Below, piece after piece: positions 21,196 to 29,404 of a stretch of 31,926 nucleotides of DNA. The DNA comes from DATJXG01 sp035500455 (lineage in GTDB: Bacteria; Acidobacteriota; Terriglobia; Terriglobales; Acidobacteriaceae). Both the position numbers and the translations under genes were made by a program. Position 1 is the first letter of the stretch. Each line of letters opens with the position of its first letter. Below the pieces are notes generated by a model. It was not told the DNA's origin and did not search any database. It worked only from the letters and a program-made list of their open reading frames with translations. The stretch covers positions 1 to 31,926 of the forward strand of contig DATJXG010000081.1 of assembly GCA_035500455.1 (NCBI GenBank), read 5' to 3'.

Positions 21196-23345
21196 CCCAA
21201 CTGCCCGACGATCGCGGCGCGGAACTGCGTGAACTCTTCTTCGAGAGCGCGCAGGAACTGCTGCAAGTGCTGAACGAGGACGCTCTCAAGCTGGAAAAGC
21301 AGCCCGGCGATGGAGAAACTGTGCGCGCCATCCGCCGCACCGTGCATACCCTCAAAGGCGACGCCGCCGCCTGCGGTTTTCGCGATCTGAGTGAAGTCGC
21401 CCACGAACTGGAAGATGCTCTGGCGCTGGAAAGTGCGGCCGTCGAGAGTTCACTGGCGGAGGTCGCCTTCACCGCCGCCGACACCTTCGGCGCCATGGTG
21501 GCGGCGTACCGCCAGAGTGTGCCGCCGCCGAGCCCCGAGCCTTTACGCAAGCTGATAAGCAGTCTCCTTTCCGGCACGGCCCAGCAGGAGGCGGCCCAGA
21601 AGAAACCAGGGAACGGCAGCCCGGCAGCCCCGATACCCACGGAGGAAGAAGCGCGCAGCATCCAGGCTGCGCTGGCGAAAGGGAAGCGGGTTTACATCGT
21701 CTCCGCGCAAATCGATCCCCATTGCGCCATGCCGATCGCCGCCCGCCATCTGCTGCTCGGGGCTGTGAGCGAAGGCGGCGAAGTGCTGGGTGAGCGGTCC
21801 GATATCGGATCCTCGGCGAACAAACGCATGTGGTTCTGGGTGGCCACCACGTTGGCCCCGGACCGACTGGCGGAAAAATGCCGTATTCCCACGGTCACCG
21901 TGGCGGTCAAGGTCGAAGCGGTGAAAGGGGCAGAAGCGGAATCGACGCGGATTGCGGAAGCAACCGCTGTCGCGGCCGCCCATGCTTCGCCAGCGGAAAA
22001 AGACAGCAGCTCTTCCGTCGCCGGAGAAACCGAGTCTGGGGCGAAACCGTTGCCTGCCGGGGCTTCAGGCGACAACATCCTGCGGGTGGATGCCGAGCGC
22101 ATCGACAGCGTGCTCAATCTGGTGGGCGAACTCATCATCGGCAAGTCGATGCTGCAGCAAACCCTGCAGGAGCTGACCAAGCGCTATCCGCGCGAGACTC
22201 TGCGCGGCCGGCTGGCGGACGCCATCGGTTTCCAGGCGCGCGTACTCAACGATCTGCAGCGCTCGGTGATGAAAATCCGCATGGTCCCGGTGGAACAGCT
22301 CTTCCGCCGTTTCCCGCGCATGGCCCGCGATGTAGCTAAGCAATGCGGCCGCAAGGTGGAGTTGGAAATGAGCGGCCAGGATACCGACCTCGACAAGGGC
22401 CTGCTGGACGCTATCTCCGAACCCCTGACTCACGTGGTGCGCAATGCCATCAGCCACGGAATCGAAACCCCGGAAGAACGCACCCGCAACGGCAAGCCGC
22501 CCCACGGCACCATCCGCCTGAATGCCTACCATCAGGCCAATCAGGTCACGGTGGAAGTCATCGACGACGGCCGCGGCATTGACGTCTCCAGGGTCAAGGC
22601 CAAAGCCATCCAGCAAGGCCTGATCAACGCCGAAAATTCCGCCGCCCTCACCGAGGGCGAGATCCTGGAACTCATCTTCCAACCGGGCTTCAGCACCGCC
22701 GAGCAGATCACCGAAGTCGCCGGCCGCGGCGTCGGCCTGGACGTTGTGCAGAGTGTGCTGCACCGGCTGAAGGGCACGGTGGAAATCGAGACTCGCGTGG
22801 GCCAGGGCACCACGTTTCGATTGAAGCTTCCCTTGACCCTGGCCATCATCAAGGCGCTGCTGTTCCGCATCGAACAGCGGCTCTACGCCGTGCCGCTCAA
22901 CAGCGTGGCCGAGATATCGCGCGCTCACGAATCCGATCTCCACCAGGTAGGGCGCCATGAGGTGCTGCAGATGCGCACCCAGGCGCTTTCTCTGGTTCGC
23001 CTGGGCAGGCCCCCGGGAGATTCCGATCAGCAACGGTCAGCCAAAATCTTCGTGCTGGTTATCGCCATGGGCGACCGCCGTTTAGGGCTTATCGTGGACT
23101 CGCTGGAGGGCGAGGAAGAACTGGTAATCAAGGCGCTGGATGATCAGACCGTGGCCACCGATCTGGTGAGTGGCGCATCCATACTGGGCGACGGGCGTGT
23201 GGTTTTGATCCTCAACCTGGCTGCCGTCATCGAGCGCTCCTTACGCGATCGCTCGGGCGACGCCGGGCAGGCCCCCTTCGGTCTTCTGCTTACCCAAGCC
23301 GACCGGCTGCGGCTCACTCTGGCGCACGCGGGAGGACAGCCATGA
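21192..23345 (+). CDS. cheA: Chemotaxis histidine kinase CheA
   Basis: 717 aa. The GTG at 21192 overlaps the cheR stop and has GGAGGCGG upstream; the longer open frame upstream is read-through over cheR. Domains: P1/Hpt 1-115 with phospho-acceptor H52 (RRTVHTLKGDAAACG); a P2-like domain about 150-245 (KRVYIVSAQIDPHCAMP...); P3 dimerisation 297-355 (RVDAERIDSVLNLVGELI); P4 ATPase about 356-545 with HVVRNAISHGIE, DDGRGID and GRGVGLDVV; P5 CheW-like 548-690. The kinase passes phosphate from H52 to CheY and CheB. Two linkers (116-148 and 246-290) are Ala/Glu/Ser-rich. All catalytic boxes are intact. It overlaps cheB by ATGA. Confidence 0.96.
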   Translation: MTQLPDDRGAELRELFFESAQELLQVLNEDALKLEKQPGDGETVRAIRRTVHTLKGDAAACGFRDLSEVAHELEDALALESAAVESSLAEVAFTAADTFGAMVAAYRQSVPPPSPEPLRKLISSLLSGTAQQEAAQKKPGNGSPAAPIPTEEEARSIQAALAKGKRVYIVSAQIDPHCAMPIAARHLLLGAVSEGGEVLGERSDIGSSANKRMWFWVATTLAPDRLAEKCRIPTVTVAVKVEAVKGAEAESTRIAEATAVAAAHASPAEKDSSSSVAGETESGAKPLPAGASGDNILRVDAERIDSVLNLVGELIIGKSMLQQTLQELTKRYPRETLRGRLADAIGFQARVLNDLQRSVMKIRMVPVEQLFRRFPRMARDVAKQCGRKVELEMSGQDTDLDKGLLDAISEPLTHVVRNAISHGIETPEERTRNGKPPHGTIRLNAYHQANQVTVEVIDDGRGIDVSRVKAKAIQQGLINAENSAALTEGEILELIFQPGFSTAEQITEVAGRGVGLDVVQSVLHRLKGTVEIETRVGQGTTFRLKLPLTLAIIKALLFRIEQRLYAVPLNSVAEISRAHESDLHQVGRHEVLQMRTQALSLVRLGRPPGDSDQQRSAKIFVLVIAMGDRRLGLIVDSLEGEEELVIKALDDQTVATDLVSGASILGDGRVVLILNLAAVIERSLRDRSGDAGQAPFGLLLTQADRLRLTLAHAGGQP

Positions 23346-24445
23346 GCGATCCGGTGCGCGTTCTGGTGGTGGACGATTCTGCCCTGATGCGGAAGCTGAT
23401 CCCGCAAATTCTGCAGACTGACAATTCCATCCGCGTGGTGGGCACCGCCATGGACGGCAATTTCGGCCTGCGAAAACTGGAAGAACTCCAGCCCCAGGTG
23501 GTGACTCTGGATCTGGAGATGCCGGGCATGGGCGGGCTCGACATGCTGAAAGAAATCATGCGGCGCCGCCGCGTGCCGGTGATCGTGGTGAGTTCGCACA
23601 GCACCGAGGGAGCGTCGATTACCCTCAAGGCGCTGTCGCTGGGCGCCTTCGATTTTGTCGCCAAGCCGGCGGACGTGACCGCCCGCATGCCGGAGATCGC
23701 CAGCGAGTTGATCGCCAAGATCAAGGCCGCGGCCAATAGCCGAGGCGTGAACGTGGGGCCGGTTTCGGAATCGCGCCTCCACGGCGACAAAGCCGCGCCC
23801 AATCCCAAGGCCGCGCCCACCCACGTGGTTGCCATCGGGGTCTCCACCGGCGGGCCGCAGGCGTTGCAATACGTGCTTTCGCAGCTGCCCGCGGATTTCT
23901 CCGCGGCTGTACTGGTAGTGCAGCACATGCCGGAGGGCTTCACCGACATGTTCGCCAGGCGGCTGGATGAAATCTGCGCCCTGCGAATCAAGGAAGCCCA
24001 GACCGGCGATGCGCTGCAGGCGGGGCGGGTGCTGGTCGCGCCCGGCAATCGCCATCTTAAGATCAAGCGCCTGCCCATGGGCGATATGGTGCTGCTTACC
24101 GATGAAGCGCGGGTCAATGGCCATCGTCCCTCGGCGGACGTGCTTTTTCAAAGTGCCGCTCAATTCGGCCGCGACTGCATCGGTTTAATCATGACCGGCA
24201 TGGGCGAAGACGGGGCGGAAGGTTTGGGAGAGATCAAGCGGGCGGGCGGCCTGACAATCGCGCAGAGCGAGGAGTCCTGCGTGGTCTATGGCATGCCCAA
24301 GGTCGCCATCGAGCGCGGCTACGCCTCCCGCATCGTGGGGTTGGAGGCGCTTTCCGGAGTTCTGCTGGCTTCCTGCGCGGCGGAAAAGGGAAGCGACGAG
24401 GGAGCTTCCGGAGCAGCAGCGGGAGCGAGGCAAGGGTCGCTGTAG
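23342..24445 (+). CDS. cheB: Chemotaxis methylesterase CheB
   Basis: 367 aa. It removes receptor methyl groups and deamidates glutamines. The receiver domain (5-125) has D57 (VTLDLEMPGMGG) and K in FVAKPAD. The methylesterase domain (about 160-350) has the triad S168 (IGVSTGGPQ), H195 (VVQHMPEGFT) and D290 (TGMGEDGAEG). The C-terminal tail is Ala/Gly/Glu-rich. The stop codon lies in the first copy of a tandem duplicate described next. The gene is translationally coupled to cheA. Confidence 0.96.
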   Translation: MSDPVRVLVVDDSALMRKLIPQILQTDNSIRVVGTAMDGNFGLRKLEELQPQVVTLDLEMPGMGGLDMLKEIMRRRRVPVIVVSSHSTEGASITLKALSLGAFDFVAKPADVTARMPEIASELIAKIKAAANSRGVNVGPVSESRLHGDKAAPNPKAAPTHVVAIGVSTGGPQALQYVLSQLPADFSAAVLVVQHMPEGFTDMFARRLDEICALRIKEAQTGDALQAGRVLVAPGNRHLKIKRLPMGDMVLLTDEARVNGHRPSADVLFQSAAQFGRDCIGLIMTGMGEDGAEGLGEIKRAGGLTIAQSEESCVVYGMPKVAIERGYASRIVGLEALSGVLLASCAAEKGSDEGASGAAAGARQGSL

Positions 24446-24465
24446 AACGGATCGCTGTAGAACGG
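24437..24465. repeat. Tandem duplicate across the cheB stop codon
   Basis: TCGCTGTAGAACGG occurs at 24437-24450 and again at 24452-24465, a 15-bp period. The first copy contains the cheB stop (TAG); the second is untranslated, so the event left the protein end unchanged. Confidence 0.85.
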
Positions 24466-24505
24466 CCTGCGGCATGAAGTAGGCGGCTCGGCCGCCCGCC
24501 GCAGG
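24466..24505. repeat. Two-tier stem-loop between cheB and cheY
   Basis: An outer 8-bp stem, CCTGCGGC (24466-24473) with GCCGCAGG (24498-24505), encloses an inner hairpin, GGCGGC-TCG-GCCGCC (24482-24496). No T-run follows. It may be a REP-like palindrome, or may slow decay or transcription within the operon. It separates cheB from the very strong ribosome binding site of cheY. Confidence 0.55.
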
Positions 24506-24541
24506 CGACATGGGGTTCTAGGGTAGGAGGAGGTTGTAACA

Positions 24542-24988
24542 ATGGAGCAGTTCGCGCCAGTGCGACGAAGTAAAGACGGCCAGCCGGTCCGCTACCTGGT
24601 GGTAGACGACTCGGTGTTTGCGCGCAAGAATTTGGCCCACATTCTGGAACAGTTCGGCGGGCTCTTGGCCGGGGAAGCCGGCGACGGTATCGCCGCCATC
24701 GCCGAGTATGAGCGGGTGCGTCCGGACATCGTGCTCATGGACATCACCATGCCGCGCATGGAAGGCATCGAGGCGGCGGAGAAGATCGTGCAGCAGTTTC
24801 CCGACGCGCGCATCGTCATGGTGTCTTCGGTCGGCTATCAGGAGAACATCGTGGCCGCCCTGCAGCGGGGCGCGCGCCATTTCGTGCAGAAGCCGGTGAA
24901 GCCGGAGGTCCTCTACGAGGTGATCAAGTATGTGCTCGGCGAGGACGGCGCCGTGGCCGCGGCCGCCGCGGCGGGAGGGCAGCCATGA
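24542..24988 (+). CDS. cheY: CheY-type response regulator
   Basis: 148 aa with an unusually strong ribosome binding site (AGGAGGAGG, seven bases before ATG). A single receiver domain: acidic pair in LVVDDSVFARK, phospho-acceptor D67 (VLMDITMPRMEG), S95 in VMVSSVG, K117 in HFVQKPVKP. There is a short N-terminal extension (1-16) and an Ala/Gly-rich tail. It would accept phosphate from CheA and carry the signal to an unknown output. The next gene, cheX, overlaps it (ATGA), suggesting that CheX is its phosphatase. Confidence 0.93.
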   Translation: MEQFAPVRRSKDGQPVRYLVVDDSVFARKNLAHILEQFGGLLAGEAGDGIAAIAEYERVRPDIVLMDITMPRMEGIEAAEKIVQQFPDARIVMVSSVGYQENIVAALQRGARHFVQKPVKPEVLYEVIKYVLGEDGAVAAAAAAGGQP

Positions 24989-25491
24989 AAATGGAGTTGA
25001 TCCAGCCACTTATCAACGCCGCCGACGCGGTGCTCGCCCAGGGCTTGAACCTCCCGATTTCCGTGGGCAACATCACCATGGAAGAGGAGACCTATCGCCG
25101 CAAGGGCCTGGCTGCCCTGGTGTGGCTGACCGGAGATATCGAAGGCCGCGTCATCTTCGATCTGGACGCGCAGACCGCGGTGCGCGTCGCCAGCCGCATG
25201 GCAGGCGCGGAGCTTCCCGAGTCCGACATGTTGGTGCGGGAGACGGTTTGCGAACTGGCCAACCAGGTGATCGGCAACGCGATTACAACTTTGAATGACC
25301 AGGGCTTTCATTTCCGTGTGCATCCTCCGGTTCTTCACACCGCCGAGCAGGGCACCAGCAGCAGCGAGGATACCGAGGCCATCGTGTTCTGCTTCGAAAC
25401 CGAACTGGGGAACATCTTCATGAACATGGCGCTGCGCTACACTGCGCGCGCCGGAGAAAAACGCTCCCAGGCGGCGGGGGCGGGGAAGTGA
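24985..25491 (+). CDS. cheX: CheX/CheC-family CheY phosphatase
   Basis: 168 aa. The single catalytic motif of CheX is present: E90-L-A-N93 within VCELANQVIGN, matching the E-x2-N pair that attacks CheY-P in this family. One motif, not two as in CheC, and the FHFRVHPPVLH segment favour CheX. Residues 20-60 form the first beta layer (LPISVGNITMEEETYRRKG, VWLTGDIEGRVIFDL). Overlap with the upstream cheY fits a role in removing its phosphate. It is the last gene of the chemosensory operon. The C-terminal 15 residues are a loose Ala/Gly/Lys tail. Confidence 0.88.
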   Translation: MKMELIQPLINAADAVLAQGLNLPISVGNITMEEETYRRKGLAALVWLTGDIEGRVIFDLDAQTAVRVASRMAGAELPESDMLVRETVCELANQVIGNAITTLNDQGFHFRVHPPVLHTAEQGTSSSEDTEAIVFCFETELGNIFMNMALRYTARAGEKRSQAAGAGK

Positions 25492-25504
25492 CATTGTTGA
25501 GTTT

Positions 25505-25553
25505 TGATTGCTGATTGTTGATTTTCAATTTTCAATTTTCAATTGCCGATTTG
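25505..25553. repeat. Degenerate heptad repeats, left arm
   Basis: The AT-rich spacer after cheX reads in 7-base units: TGATTGC, TGATTGT, TGATTTT, CAATTTT, CAATTTT, CAATTGC, CGATTTG. Three perfect TTTTCAA units are included (25522-25542). Composition differs sharply from the GC-rich flanks. Confidence 0.75.
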
Positions 25554-25603
25554 CGAAATGGATGGGATTGCCGTTGCAGACGCTCGTCAGGGAACTAATC
25601 AGC

Positions 25604-25645
25604 ATCAGCAATCAAAAATTGCAAATTGCCAATCGCCAATCCTCT
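25604..25645. repeat. Degenerate heptad repeats, right arm (inverted)
   Basis: Units ATCAGCA, ATCAAAA, ATTGCAA, ATTGCCA, ATCGCCA, ATCCTCT are the reverse complement of the left-arm type. The first 14 bases (25604-25617) pair perfectly with 25502-25515. The two arms lie between convergent genes. Confidence 0.75.
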
Positions 25646-25654
25646 TCCCATTCC

Positions 25655-27052
25655 CTAGTTTCCCAACAAAATGAACACCGGATTCTGCGGCGGCGGTTGC
25701 GAGCCGGGCGGAGCCGTGGGCGGAAGAATTCCGGCGGGCGCGGTGAGGTCGAGGATGTGAGTGTCGTCGGAGGTGCGAATGATGGCCGCACTGCCGGCAT
25801 CGCAGTTCGAAACGTATACTCGCGAGGTATCTCCCGAAGCCGCAATGAAGCGGCGGAACTGCGCGGCATCGCAGGCAGGCAGCGCGGTCACTTCGCCGGT
25901 TCCGCCCGGATCTACGTTGATGGTCTTGATGATCTCGTTGCCGGTGGTGCTGACTACCGTCACGTTGGTGCTGACGCATGGCGGCGTATCGGTGGTCACG
26001 GCACAGGTCGCATTCACCTGGTAGCTGGCGATGTAAACCCGCGTGCCATCCACCAGCGCCGTTACCGATGAAACTATGCACCCGGCCGGACAGGGTGGAG
26101 TCGGCCCCGCCGTAAGATCGATCGTCGGCAAGGCCTTCGCCGGATCGGCCGAGATATCGAACACCGGAACCTGCCCGGTGGTTGGATTCACCACGTACAA
26201 CCGGCTGAGGTGCTGGTCGTAGAACATCGAGGTTGCGCCCGCGCCCACCGGGATCGACTCGATCACCGGATTCTGCGTCGCATCCCCCACCAGGGTGGTA
26301 TCGATCACCGAAATGGTGCCGCCGTCACGGCTCAGAATATAGACTCGCTGGCTATCGAAGCGGGCAATCGCCCAGACTGGTGCGGCATCCACCCCGATGG
26401 TCCCGATCACGCTGTTGTCCGCCGTGCTGATCACGGTGACGTTGTTGCTGTCGCGGTTCACCACGTACACCTGTTTCGAGTCCGGAGTCTCGGTCAGGGC
26501 CACGGGAGTGCTTCCCACACCAAGCGACTTGGTGACCACGTTGCTTGTGGTGGAAACCTCATCCAGCATGTTCGTCCCCGATTCCGCCACGTACATCACG
26601 TCATTCTGCGCCGTGCCCACGAATACCGGTTTGGACCCGGAGGCCAAACTGATCGTGGTGACCCCGCTCGGGTTCAGCGGGGCGAAGGTGGAGAGCGAAT
26701 CCTCGCCGCTGTTGGCCACAAAAATGCGACCCAGGCTCGGAGTGATGGCGGCGAAAACCGGGGCGATCCCCAAGCTGGCGACGCCTACATCCGTATCTCC
26801 GGAGACATCGATGCTGAAACTGGTGCCGGGATCGTTGGCCCCATTGTTGCTCAGCACGAAAAGGTCATGAAAGCCCGCCGGGTTGGGCGGCGTGGGAATA
26901 ATGGGGATGGCGATCGGCCGGAAATAGTCACCGCAGCTGATGCAGATCAGCGAAGCCAGCGCGAGAAGCGCCAGGCATAGGGCCAGGCGCGCAGTCTTCA
27001 GCACTCGAGGGGAAAGATCCATGGATTCTAGGCTGTCCTGGGGCGAATTCAT
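25655..27052 (-). CDS. YncE-like beta-propeller, probable lipoprotein
   Basis: 465 aa from the ATG at 27052; the in-frame ATG at 27022 (residue 11) would give a neater signal peptide, so the start is uncertain. A hydrophobic signal (LALCLALLALASLICIS) ends at a Cys followed by GDYFRP, consistent with a lipoprotein although the lipobox is not ideal. The mature part is a set of six to seven repeated blades with the YncE/YVTN pattern, such as VYVVNRDSNNVTVISTADN and RLYVVNPTTGQVPVFDIS. The C-terminal tail is Pro-rich. Such propellers usually bind partners or act as surface proteins; no active site is visible. No nearby functional partner is evident. Confidence 0.85.
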   Translation of the reverse strand: MNSPQDSLESMDLSPRVLKTARLALCLALLALASLICISCGDYFRPIAIPIIPTPPNPAGFHDLFVLSNNGANDPGTSFSIDVSGDTDVGVASLGIAPVFAAITPSLGRIFVANSGEDSLSTFAPLNPSGVTTISLASGSKPVFVGTAQNDVMYVAESGTNMLDEVSTTSNVVTKSLGVGSTPVALTETPDSKQVYVVNRDSNNVTVISTADNSVIGTIGVDAAPVWAIARFDSQRVYILSRDGGTISVIDTTLVGDATQNPVIESIPVGAGATSMFYDQHLSRLYVVNPTTGQVPVFDISADPAKALPTIDLTAGPTPPCPAGCIVSSVTALVDGTRVYIASYQVNATCAVTTDTPPCVSTNVTVVSTTGNEIIKTINVDPGGTGEVTALPACDAAQFRRFIAASGDTSRVYVSNCDAGSAAIIRTSDDTHILDLTAPAGILPPTAPPGSQPPPQNPVFILLGN

Positions 27053-27203
27053 GATTCTACTTGCCGGAAGCGGCTTAGCGCCAGCCGGGGGTGCAGAGGC
27101 ATGTCCAGACGCATTTCCAGATGGCGGCGTCCTTGGTAGGAACTGGAAAGCGGCCGGAAAGTTGCCTGCCGGGAAAAAGGGGAAGGTCAGGCTGGCGGCC
27201 GCT

Positions 27204-28040
27204 TCACTTGCGGCGGGAGCCTTTTGCCGCCGTGGTGCCCGTCTGCGCCGTGCTGGCGGCAGGCTTCTTCTTGCCTTCCATCTCTGCCAGGCTGGCTTTC
27301 AGGGCCGACATCAGATCGACCACGGGAGCCAGCTTCTTGGGCTTCTCGACTTCGGCGATGGTGCCGCCCTCCAGCTTGGTTTCGATCAGTTTCTTGAGAT
27401 TATCCTGAAACTCGTCGTGATATTTCTCCGGGTCCCACTCGGCGGCCAGGGCCTCGATAAGTTGGTGGGCGACTTTCACCTCGGCGTCTTTCAGTTCTAC
27501 GTCGGGCGCGCCGAAGCCTTCCACTTTGCGCACTTCTTCCGAGTAGTACATCGTATGCAGCATCAGGCCGCCTTCATGCGGGCGCAGAAACACCGTGTAC
27601 TCGCGGTTGTGCATGGTCAGCTTGGCGATGGCCACGTATTCGCTCTCTTCCAGCGCCTTGGTCAGCAGCGCATAGGGCCGCCGGCCGGCCTCTTCGGGCA
27701 GCATGTAGTAGGACGACTCGAAAAATACTGGGTCCACTTCGCTCGCCTTCACGAACTCCAGAATCTCCATGGTCTTCGCCGTCTTGGGCTCGATCTTCTT
27801 GATCTCCTCCGGCTCGACCACGATGTACTCGCCCTTGCGGAACTCGTAGCCCTTCACGATCTCGTCGCGTTCCACCACTCGCTCGTGCGCCGGGCAGTAG
27901 AGCTGCTGCTTTACCCGCTGCAGGTCGTCGCGATGCAGCATGTTGAAGGAGATGCCCGAACTGCGCGCGCCGGAGAACAGGCGCACGGGCATGGAGATCA
28001 AGCCGAACGTAAGATATCCCGACCAAACCGAGGCGGCCAT
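27204..28040 (-). CDS. ku: Ku DNA end-binding protein
   Basis: 278 aa, a standard length for bacterial Ku. The ATG at 28040 has AAGGAG seven bases upstream; the frame continues upstream but that part is not Ku-like. The core begins AASVWSGYLTFGLISMPVRLFSGAR and includes NMLHRDDLQRVKQQLYCPAHERVVERDEIVKGYE and EVDPVFFESSYYMLPEEAG. The tail is Lys-rich (KKKPAAST...KGSRRK), as in Ku proteins that recruit LigD or contact DNA. Ku rings bind double-strand ends for non-homologous end joining. No ligase D gene is present in the window. Confidence 0.95.
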   Translation of the reverse strand: MAASVWSGYLTFGLISMPVRLFSGARSSGISFNMLHRDDLQRVKQQLYCPAHERVVERDEIVKGYEFRKGEYIVVEPEEIKKIEPKTAKTMEILEFVKASEVDPVFFESSYYMLPEEAGRRPYALLTKALEESEYVAIAKLTMHNREYTVFLRPHEGGLMLHTMYYSEEVRKVEGFGAPDVELKDAEVKVAHQLIEALAAEWDPEKYHDEFQDNLKKLIETKLEGGTIAEVEKPKKLAPVVDLMSALKASLAEMEGKKKPAASTAQTGTTAAKGSRRK

Positions 28041-28327
28041 CGAGGTCTCCTTGGGAGCGGCGCCAAGCCGTTCCAGGCAAACAGAGTTTAGACTACAACC
28101 GACGCTTTGATGCCTGCCAAATGCGGCGGAGGTTGTCGAGAATCGAACGCCTATAAGTGGGGGGAGGTCCGCGAAGCATACCATAGGTGGGGGTTACGGG
28201 TTGCGAGTTTCTTTGGAAAACCAGCCGCGAGCGGGGGTTGCGATAATAGCCCGGCGCTTGAGCGCGGAAAAAGCGAGCGGCGATAGATTGCCGGAGACGT
28301 CAGCCGCGAAGTGGCGCAAGAATACAG

Positions 28328-28348
28328 CCCGGGGGCGTAAGCCCCGGG
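28328..28348. repeat. REP-like palindrome of a dispersed family
   Basis: CCCGGGG at 28328-28334 pairs with CCCCGGG at 28342-28348 around the loop GCGTAAG. It is followed by AACTCCGAAGGGGCGAAAGA. The opposite strand reads as the peptide DAARYPGLTPPGC, a spurious translation often seen where this intergenic repeat family occurs in acidobacterial and planctomycete genomes (from memory). It is a multicopy non-coding element, not a terminator. Confidence 0.6.
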
Positions 28349-28504
28349 TAGCGAGCGGCGTCAAGGATCAACTCCGAAGGGGCGAAAGAGCTGCGACACC
28401 GACTCTTCAGCCACGCACGTCGCCAAGGCCGGACGCTGCGGCTTTCACACTCTCCGGCGCCCTGCTGCCTGTAGCTTTGGCTCAAAGCATTTTCGGGTGA
28501 AACC

Positions 28505-28539
28505 CAGTTTCCAGTTGTCAGTTCCCGGTTCTCAGTTCT
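28505..28539. repeat. Five heptad repeats before the DUF92 gene
   Basis: Tandem 7-base units: CAGTTTC, CAGTTGT, CAGTTCC, CGGTTCT, CAGTTCT. Consensus CAGTTNY. Same period as the heptads after cheX but a different sequence. It ends 19 bases before the ATG. Confidence 0.75.
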
Positions 28540-28557
28540 TCTCGGCCAAGGGCTTCC

Positions 28558-29310
28558 ATGTGGGGATTCGCACAGATCGCATCAGCCTGGGGTGCAGGCC
28601 GGCACTCGCTCTCCACCGCCGCGCTTGTGACGATCGGCTTCGCCTTGCTGGCGCGCCTGGTTCGCGGGGTCAGTGTTTCCGGAGCGTTGGCGGGAGCGGT
28701 GGTTTGCTTTCTCCTGTATTTGGGAACTGGGCCCGGAGGTTTCATTGCATTAGTCGCGGTGTTCGCCGTTACATGGGCGGCCACGAAGCTGGGATACAGG
28801 AGAAAGCAAACCCTGGGGACGGCCGAACCCCGCGAGGGTCGCCGAGCCTCACAGGTCCTGGCAAACTTGAGCGTGGCCGCGGTTTGCGCCGTGCTCTACG
28901 CTTTCAGCGGCAGCGGCAGCAAGATCTATTGGCTGCTGGCGATGGCGGCCGCGTTGTGTGAAGCTGCCGCCGATACGGTTTCGAGCGAACTTGGCCAGGC
29001 GCTCAGTCCGAAGGCGCGCCTCATCACCACCTGGCAGGAAGTGCCGGCGGGCACGGACGGCGGCATCAGCCTCGCCGGATCTTTGGCCGGGGCAGCGGCC
29101 GCAGTGATCATCAGCGCAGTTTGCGTGCTCGTAGGACTGCTGCCTCTCAGGCAAATGGCCATTCCTGCCGCCGCAGCGATGATCGGCGTGGCCGCCGACA
29201 GCCTTCTGGGCGCATGGCTCGAGCGACGCGGCCTGCTGAACAACGACGCGGTGAATCTGCTGGGCACTCTCATTGCCGCGGGCGCGGCAGTTTCCATCGT
29301 CGGCCTTTGA
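28558..29310 (+). CDS. DUF92 integral membrane protein
   Basis: 250 aa with about six hydrophobic helices, no signal peptide. Family features: SVSGALAGAVVCFLLYLGTG near the N-terminus, EAAADTVSSELGQ in the middle, EVPAGTDGGISLAGSLAGA, and a final LNNDAVNLLGTLIAAG. DUF92 relatives in plants and cyanobacteria include VTE6, a phytyl-phosphate kinase, so a role in prenyl-phosphate metabolism is possible, but bacterial members are mostly uncharacterised. The ATG has only a weak AAGGGC upstream. The gene is followed after 94 bp by the M28 peptidase and may be co-transcribed with it. Confidence 0.88.
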   Translation: MWGFAQIASAWGAGRHSLSTAALVTIGFALLARLVRGVSVSGALAGAVVCFLLYLGTGPGGFIALVAVFAVTWAATKLGYRRKQTLGTAEPREGRRASQVLANLSVAAVCAVLYAFSGSGSKIYWLLAMAAALCEAAADTVSSELGQALSPKARLITTWQEVPAGTDGGISLAGSLAGAAAAVIISAVCVLVGLLPLRQMAIPAAAAMIGVAADSLLGAWLERRGLLNNDAVNLLGTLIAAGAAVSIVGL

Positions 29311-29404
29311 TGGCTGACTTGATCCGCGTCCGCAATCCTTTCCTCCATCTCCTTTACAATGAAAGGTCTTCCACAACTTCCAGCCCTGACCAGGAGCTTT
29401 GTAC

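Larger units (their letters stand above)
28041..28557. other. Long repeat-rich spacer between ku and the DUF92 gene
   Basis: No coding region is supported in these 517 bases. The ku end (28041-28200) has no clear promoter match. From about 28200 to 28500 the DNA is GC-rich and palindromic, including GCGCT-TG-AGCGC (28254-28265), two copies of AGCGAGCGGCG (28272-28282 and 28350-28360), and the long hairpin described next. A heptad array follows just before the DUF92 gene. Confidence 0.7.

Noticed and set aside
17222..25491. The che operon as a flagellar chemotaxis locus
   Set aside because: No flagellar, pilus or motor gene is in the window, so the output cannot be assigned from this sequence.
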